Shown here piece after piece: positions 59,714 to 64,000 of a stretch of DNA of 64,000 nucleotides. The position numbers and the translations under genes are program-made. Position 1 is the stretch's first letter, and every line of letters starts with the position of its first letter. The notes under the pieces are model-generated. The model made no database searches and was not told the origin of the DNA. It saw only the letters and a list, made by a program, of their open reading frames with translations. This DNA comes from Mycobacterium sp. E2733 (GTDB lineage: Bacteria; Actinomycetota; Actinomycetes; Mycobacteriales; Mycobacteriaceae). The DNA lies in contig NZ_LZJZ01000012.1 in NCBI RefSeq assembly GCF_001667585.1, positions 124,001-188,000 on the forward strand, read 5' to 3'.

Positions 59714-60751
59714 ATGTATCTAGGCGTTATCGTTAATCCGCGCTCACGTAAGAATCGTGCTGCATCGCGCGGGCGCAGTGCCGATCTGCGCCGCATTGTC
59801 GGCCACTGCGGCGAGGTGCACGAAACCGCCTCACTCGCTGACCTTCGCACGACCGTCGAGCGGCTCTATCCGCGGGCCAGCCACCTGGTCAGCGACGGCG
59901 GTGATGGGGCGCTGCACTGGCTGATCAACGAAATGCGGCTCTGCGTCGCCGATCCCGAAAGTTGGCCGACATTTGTGCCCACCACCGGCGGCACGATCAA
60001 CTTTGTCGCGCGCAAAGCGTCGGTGCACGGGCGAACGGATTCGATTCTGCGAACTCTCACCGCGGCGGCAGAAGGGGATCGACCGCCACCCGAAATGTCC
60101 CTCGACACTTTGGAACTCGACGGCGAAGCCGCCGACGGCGCCGCGTTTCATCGGGTCGGCTTTGCGTTGGCTGCAGGAGGTGTCGGCAACCGGTTCTTCG
60201 ACCGCTATTACGAGCGCCCGAACCCGGGTCCCGCAACGGTTGCACGAGTGATTGCTCGTGGGATCGGCGACTACGCGACGTCAAAACTTCTTCCCCGCCG
60301 CGCGGACAGGTCGGACTATGCGTCCCACCTGTTCAATCCGACCCACGCCCGCGTCACGATCGATGGCGAGGAGGTCCCCACCCGCAACCATCGAGCGCTG
60401 AATGCCGGCGCGTTCGACCTCAGTCTCGGCGGTGTGTTCCGGCTCTTCCCAAAGGCGCGCGAGCCTGGTGCGCCGCATTTCCAGGCCGGTGAGATGTCAC
60501 CCGCGAAGATCATTGCGCACCTGCCCGCACTGATCGTCGGCGGCACCATCCGCGGTGATCTGTTACGCGACGTCAACGGCCGGGAGATGATCATTGAGGC
60601 CGAGGATGAGCCGCTAGCGCCGATTATCGACGGCGAGCGGTTCGTCGGCATCCAGCGGCTCGTGGTCCGCGCCGGGCCGCGGATCCGCATCGCCCAGGTG
60701 GGCCGTCGACTGCGGCGCTGCGAGCCGCCACTGCGAGCTGACAAAACTTAG
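59714..60751 (+). CDS. diacylglycerol/lipid kinase-like protein (DAGK catalytic domain)
   Basis: 345 residues. The N-terminus MYLGVIVNPRSRKNRAASRG and the nucleotide loop HLVSDGGDGALHWLINEMRL (G-G-D-G-x-x-x-x-x-N-E; Ala where most have Thr) define a DAGK_cat fold. A TTGGTINFVARKA segment follows, as in YegS-like kinases. The C-terminal beta-domain is present. It probably phosphorylates diacylglycerol or another lipid alcohol, or is a catalytically weakened relative. The ATG at 59714 is chosen because the upstream frame lacks lipid-kinase character. Confidence 0.75.
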   Translation: MYLGVIVNPRSRKNRAASRGRSADLRRIVGHCGEVHETASLADLRTTVERLYPRASHLVSDGGDGALHWLINEMRLCVADPESWPTFVPTTGGTINFVARKASVHGRTDSILRTLTAAAEGDRPPPEMSLDTLELDGEAADGAAFHRVGFALAAGGVGNRFFDRYYERPNPGPATVARVIARGIGDYATSKLLPRRADRSDYASHLFNPTHARVTIDGEEVPTRNHRALNAGAFDLSLGGVFRLFPKAREPGAPHFQAGEMSPAKIIAHLPALIVGGTIRGDLLRDVNGREMIIEAEDEPLAPIIDGERFVGIQRLVVRAGPRIRIAQVGRRLRRCEPPLRADKT

Positions 60752-61320
60752 TGGACTGCCTTCTGCCGCACGGAGGACCGCAGAGCGATCAGCATCCGTC
60801 GCCTTTCGGGGAGCCGATATTGCCGGCATGGGCCACCGCTCGTCGGCGATCACCCTGATCGCCTCGTTTCCGGTCGAGTTTCCCGTAATGGCCCTCAAGA
60901 AACCTTCCCGGCGCAGGCGCCAGAGCGCGCCGGCCTGCATGCACGCACCGTGGCCCTACGCGGCACACCGAACACGACCTGCAGGAAACTGTGGGCGCTT
61001 GTGTCCATGTGAGCAGGCGGAATACCGTACCCAAGGTGGTCGATCCGGGACCGATCGACGATGCGGGGCCCGCGCAGGTGCAGGCGGGTAGCTATGTGCT
61101 TGGCCGTAAACCTCCCCATGAAACGGGAGTGTGCCGCAGGCAGATAACCCTGTCGAGAGGCACTCGTCGTCGCTCATCATGCGTCGCGGCTCGGCCTGGG
61201 GTTACATCGTCGGCGGAGATTGTTTGCTCTGGCGGGAGACGCATTTTGAAGTGTGCTCATATGGTGCTCACGGCCGGTAAAATTCAACCCAGAAACACCC
61301 TATGACCTGCGTGAACCTCA
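60752..61320. other. no gene recognised before tRNA-Leu
   Basis: About 570 bases at the inner end of element B. No ORF with a ribosome site or known motif. An integrase would be expected near this end but is absent. Confidence 0.45.
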
Positions 61321-61345
61321 GTGCGGGCGGAGGGACTCGAACCCT
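61321..61345. repeat. attachment-site repeat 3, inside the tRNA-Leu 3' end
   Basis: The chromosomal core of the island att family, identical to repeat 1 over 25 bases. TCAG precedes it, as in repeat 2. Confidence 0.75.
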
Positions 61346-61404
61346 CACGCTCTTTCGAGCACCGGCACCTAAAGCCGGCGCGTATGCCATTTCGCCACGC
61401 CCGC
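61322..61404 (-). tRNA. tRNA-Leu (anticodon UAG)
   Basis: The minus strand folds as a complete tRNA. The acceptor stem GCGGGCG pairs with CGCCCGC, with A as discriminator. The anticodon arm is CCGGC-TTTAGGT-GCCGG (anticodon TAG), there is a long class II variable arm (TGCTCGAAAGAGCG), and the T-arm is GAGGG-TTCGAGT-CCCTC. The CCA end is not encoded. It is the integration target of the island. Confidence 0.95.
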
Positions 61405-61448
61405 GGGCTTAGCGATCTTATCGCTTGTGCGCCGCCAACTTGTCGGCG

Positions 61449-62226
61449 ATGCGGCTTAATTTGGCCTTAGCCGACGAACGGTTGCGCGTGCGATCTGGCG
61501 AGGAGTTCGAGGCGGTAAGGCGCCTCATCGCAGCTGGTGTAGACGACTGCGCGATTGCACGTCAACTCGGGAGTACCGCGGCCGACTGTCCAGGATTGGC
61601 GACGCCGACCGCAGATTCGAGCAAGGCTAGCGAGTGGCTCGGGCTGTGGCCTCGTTCATAACATGTCAGCACTTCCGGCGGCACCATACTGCTATCTCCT
61701 CGGCTTGTACCTTGGCGACGGCTGCGTCTCACGAAACCAGCGCGTGTGGCTTCTTCGCATCACGCTGGACAAGAAGTACCCACAAATCATCGAGCGCTGC
61801 CGCACGGCCATCGACACCTTGATGCTCGGTCAGCACGCAGCTATTGCCCCGCAACCGACGGGGTGTGTCGTTGTCTCGCTCTATTCGAAGCATTGGCCGT
61901 GCCTGCTGCCCCAACACGGTCCCGGCAGGAAACACTTGAGGCCAATTCGGCTGGAGCCGTGGCAAGAGGTGCTGGTCAAGCAAGCCACCGAGGAGTTCAT
62001 CCGCGGCCTTATCGACAGCGATGGATGCCGTGTGGTGGCAAACGACCGCGGAGTCCGAAGCGTTCGCTACCACTTCTCGAACCGGTCCGACGACATCCGC
62101 GGCTTGTTCGCCGCGGCGCTTGACCACCTCGGTATCCCGTGGACCCGGCCGAGCAAGTACGTCATAGCCGTGTATCGAAAAGCGGCGGTGGCGCGCCTCG
62201 ACGAATTCGTCGGACCCAAATCGTGA
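61449..62226 (+). pseudogene. HTH-LAGLIDADG homing-endonuclease-like gene with +1 frameshift
   Basis: The frame from ATG 61449 reads VRRLIAAGVDDCAIARQLG. The next frame continues VPRPTVQDWRRRPQIRAR, so the helix-turn-helix is split at a GGG run near 61573-61576, where one extra G would explain it. Downstream are two LAGLIDADG-type motifs, YLLGLYLGDGCVS and FIRGLIDSDGCRV, about 115 residues apart, and an end RKAAVARLDEFVGPKS. Proteins of this build recur in actinobacteria, usually as single genes. The part from 61669 (MSALPAAPYCYLLG) could still be translated alone. Confidence 0.65.
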
Positions 62227-62242
62227 GCGGTACCGTCAAGGG

Positions 62243-62623
62243 GTGTCCACTACCCATCGTCGCAGGCCCGCGCTGATCGCCTTGGTGATCGTCGCGGCGT
62301 GCGGTTGCCTGGCGCTGGGCTGGTGGCAGTGGACAAGGTTCCAGTCGGTCTCGGGCACGTTCCAAAACCTCGGCTATGCGCTGCAGTGGCCGCTGTTCGC
62401 CTGGTTCTGCGTGTACGCGTACCGCAAATACGTCCGCTACGAAGAGATGCCACCGGAGCCCGGGCAAGACGCCGCCCTCACCGAGATACCCGCCGGCCTA
62501 CTGCCCGAGCGCCCCAAGCCGATGCAACCGCCGTCCGATGACCCCGCGCTCGCGGAGTACAACGCCTACCTGGCCGAGCTTGCCAAACAAGACACCGAAA
62601 AACAGAACAGGACCACCGCATGA
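62243..62623 (+). CDS. lprD: LprD-like membrane protein
   Basis: 126 residues, the length of M. tuberculosis LprD (Rv1343c). The N-terminal LIALVIVAACGCLALGWWQW includes a lipobox-like V-A-A-C, but a second hydrophobic segment (LQWPLFAWFCVYAYRKYV) follows, so it may be a two-helix membrane protein rather than a true lipoprotein. The C-terminus is Pro/Glu-rich and cytoplasmic in that model. It overlaps the DUF3817 gene by four bases, as in the known lprD-Rv1342c pair. The symbol rests on this synteny and length. Confidence 0.8.
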   Translation: MSTTHRRRPALIALVIVAACGCLALGWWQWTRFQSVSGTFQNLGYALQWPLFAWFCVYAYRKYVRYEEMPPEPGQDAALTEIPAGLLPERPKPMQPPSDDPALAEYNAYLAELAKQDTEKQNRTTA

Positions 62624-62961
62624 CCACACCGGAGAGATCAGCGTCGGCATTCCCCGTCGAGAAGATCCGCACCGCGTTGCTCGGCTACCGGATCATGGCG
62701 TGGACGACGGGTCTGTGGCTGATCGCGCTGTGCTACGAGATCGTCTCGCATCTCGTCTTGCACCACGAGATCCGCTGGATCGAGGTGGTCCACGGTTGGG
62801 TGTACTTCATCTATGTCCTGACCGCGTTCAATCTGGCGGTCAAGGTCCGCTGGCCGATTCCCAAGACGATCGGTGTCCTCCTTGCCGGCACCATCCCGCT
62901 CCTGGGCATCATCGTCGAGCAAGTCCAGACCAGGGACGTAAAGGCCCGCTTCGGCCTGTAG
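62620..62961 (+). CDS. DUF3817 membrane protein (Rv1342c-like)
   Basis: 113 residues with three hydrophobic helices (MAWTTGLWLIALCYEIVSHL, WVYFIYVLTAFNLAVKVRWP, TIGVLLAGTIPLLGIIVEQV). This is the DUF3817 pattern, including the W-x-E-x-x-H-G motif in WIEVVHGWVYF. Function unknown. It follows lprD with an ATGA overlap and converges on rdgB. Confidence 0.85.
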   Translation: MTTPERSASAFPVEKIRTALLGYRIMAWTTGLWLIALCYEIVSHLVLHHEIRWIEVVHGWVYFIYVLTAFNLAVKVRWPIPKTIGVLLAGTIPLLGIIVEQVQTRDVKARFGL

Positions 62962-63125
62962 ACCCCCGTCCGCCACACGCGCCTCTCCACGGCGCGGCAC
63001 CCGATGTGCCCGCCTCACAGCGACAACGCCCGTCGCGCACTCGTTGTCGCTCGAAGGCGGGCACTTCGTCGATCCATCTTGCCTCGCAACGAGTGTGGCC
63101 GATGTGACCGCAGCGCGCCCGACGC

Positions 63126-63734
63126 CTATGGCGCCCCGACCAAGTCGCGCAGCGCCGGCACCAGCAAAGCGAGGGCGCGACCGCGATGGGAGACCGCGTC
63201 CTTCTCCTCGGGGCTGAGCTCGGCCGCGGTGCGGTCGGAACCCGCTGGAATGAAGACCGGGTCATACCCGAAGCCGCCGTCGCCCCGCGGTTCCCGGGCG
63301 ATGCTGCCGGGCCACTCCCCGCGGACGACGACCTCGCCGGACGGCCCGGCCACGGCGCACGCCGAGACGAACGCCGCGCCGCGGCGTTCGTCGGGCACGT
63401 CACGCAACTGCGCCAACAGCAGCGCGGTGTTGGCGGCGTCGTCGCCGTGATCACCCGACCAGCGCGCCGACAGCACGCCGGGCATGCCGTTCAAAGCGGC
63501 CACCTCCAGGCCGGAGTCGTCGGCCACCGAAGCCAGGCCCGTCGCGGCGAACGCGTCCCGCGCCTTCGCCATCGCGTTGTCCTCGAAGGTCGCGCCCGTC
63601 TCGGGCGCCTCGTCGAACGGGGGCACGTCATGCAGTGACACCAACGTCAGCCCGGACAGGCCGGCCGCGTCGAGCACCCGGCGCAATTCCGCCAGCTTCT
63701 TGCGGTTGCGGCTGGCGACCAGCAGGCGCGTCAG
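63126..63734 (-). CDS. rdgB: non-canonical purine NTP pyrophosphatase (RdgB/HAM1)
   Basis: About 202 residues. The N-terminus [18 protein letters not shown] carries the SRN-x-x-K nucleotide motif. [18 protein letters not shown] holds the catalytic Asp pair near residue 75, and [13 protein letters not shown] and [13 protein letters not shown] are the other family motifs. It hydrolyses dITP and XTP to monophosphates. The coding region clearly begins before the TTG at 63686; the only codon fitting the rphA overlap is a CTG at 63734 (CTGA), so I give that as a probable non-ATG start. Confidence 0.88.
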   Translation of the reverse strand: MTRLLVASRNRKKLAELRRVLDAAGLSGLTLVSLHDVPPFDEAPETGATFEDNAMAKARDAFAATGLASVADDSGLEVAALNGMPGVLSARWSGDHGDDAANTALLLAQLRDVPDERRGAAFVSACAVAGPSGEVVVRGEWPGSIAREPRGDGGFGYDPVFIPAGSDRTAAELSPEEKDAVSHRGRALALLVPALRDLVGAP

Positions 63735-64000
63735 CTGCCGAACGCCTTCGGCGGTGCAGCGCCGTCGGGCAGCTCACCCGGATACGGAAGGGCCAGCGCC
63801 TCGCGCTGCGCCGCGAACAACTTGTCGCAGGCGGCCAGCGCCACGTCGAGCAGTTTGTCCAGCGTCGAACGCGGGAACGTCGCGCCCTCGCCCGTCCCCT
63901 GAACCTCAACGAGTGTCCCGGTATCGGTGGCGACGACGTTCATGTCGACCTCGGCCCGCGCGTCTTCCTCGTAGGGCAGGTCGACCCGCACCCTGCCGTC
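63731..64000 (-). CDS. rphA: ribonuclease PH, C-terminal part (5' end outside window)
   Basis: The last 89 or so residues of RNase [22 protein letters not shown], then [20 protein letters not shown], and a terminal [16 protein letters not shown]. The E-D-x-x-A-x-x-D-M-N-V-V and G-T-G-E-G-x-x-F motifs are diagnostic. It trims tRNA 3' ends phosphorolytically. Gene order rphA-rdgB is as in M. tuberculosis Rv1340-Rv1341. Confidence 0.92.
   Translation of the reverse strand, partial: DGRVRVDLPYEEDARAEVDMNVVATDTGTLVEVQGTGEGATFPRSTLDKLLDVALAACDKLFAAQREALALPYPGELPDGAAPPKAFGS

Larger units (their letters stand above)
54677..61345. mobile_element. genomic island element B, between att repeat 2 and tRNA-Leu
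   Basis: Bounded by att repeat 2 and the intact tRNA-Leu gene. Content: a truncated TetR gene, a DUF2231-Rieske membrane protein, an alpha/beta hydrolase, a WS/DGAT acyltransferase and a lipid-kinase-like protein. The gene set is lipid- and redox-related and has better coding density than element A. No integrase was seen. Confidence 0.65.

Overview
The window reads as chromosome of a slow-growing-type Mycobacterium: high GC, many GTG starts, dense TGATG/ATGA translational overlaps, many FadD/FadE/EchA genes, mycobactin uptake genes irtA/irtB, WhiB and WS/DGAT proteins, and the block lprD - DUF3817 - rdgB - rphA known from M. tuberculosis. The species cannot be named from sequence alone.

Region 1 (1-31.3 kb) is a large acyl-CoA catabolic cluster. 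A KshA-like Rieske oxygenase, an isochorismatase-like protein, a thioesterase and a FadD (1.6-5.5 kb) are followed by a P450, a type III CoA-transferase and an Ltp-type thiolase (5.7-9.4 kb). A minus-strand operon (19.1-12.3 kb) holds an EchA, two amidohydrolases, a FadD and a FadE pair. Further units hold an SDR plus a DapA-like aldolase, a thioesterase plus EchA, and a plus-strand run of three EchA and three FadD. A TetR regulator lies at 21.8 kb. Five promoter regions in the cluster carry a 19-bp TAC-N13-GTA dyad; the one before the P450 is a perfect inverted repeat. This suggests one local regulon for a ring- or branched-chain-containing substrate, possibly steroid- or terpenoid-like. Embedded at 9.5-12.2 kb is a redox locus (AhpD-like protein, frameshifted thioredoxin, sulfide:quinone-oxidoreductase-like flavoprotein) around a CsoR-type dyad.

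Region 2 (31.3-40.6 kb) is a second beta-oxidation divergon: SDR, thiolase, CoA-transferase, FadE and GntR leftward; FadE, a mycofactocin-type SDR and a PPOX protein rightward. A different palindrome (ATATCA-N4-TGATAT) lies between them. An aminoglycoside-phosphotransferase-like gene follows.

Region 3 (40.6-45.8 kb) holds irtB-irtA with an IdeR-like box, a DCC-family protein and a coiled-coil protein.

Region 4 (45.9-61.3 kb) is a genomic island at tRNA-Leu(UAG). The 3' end of the tRNA gene is repeated at 45.9 and 54.7 kb, giving two tandem elements. They carry a WhiB4-like factor, a PAS-ANTAR regulator, CsbD and DUF1508 proteins, an M23 peptidase with a beta-solenoid-like partner, a DivIVA-domain protein, secreted and Cys-rich small proteins with degenerate duplicates, a DUF2231-Rieske membrane protein, an alpha/beta hydrolase, a WS/DGAT and a lipid-kinase-like protein. 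No integrase was recognised.

Region 5 (61.4-64 kb) is a frameshifted LAGLIDADG gene, lprD, a DUF3817 gene, rdgB and the 3' part of rphA. In M. tuberculosis this block sits close to irtAB with mbtL-M-N-K between; here the island occupies that position.
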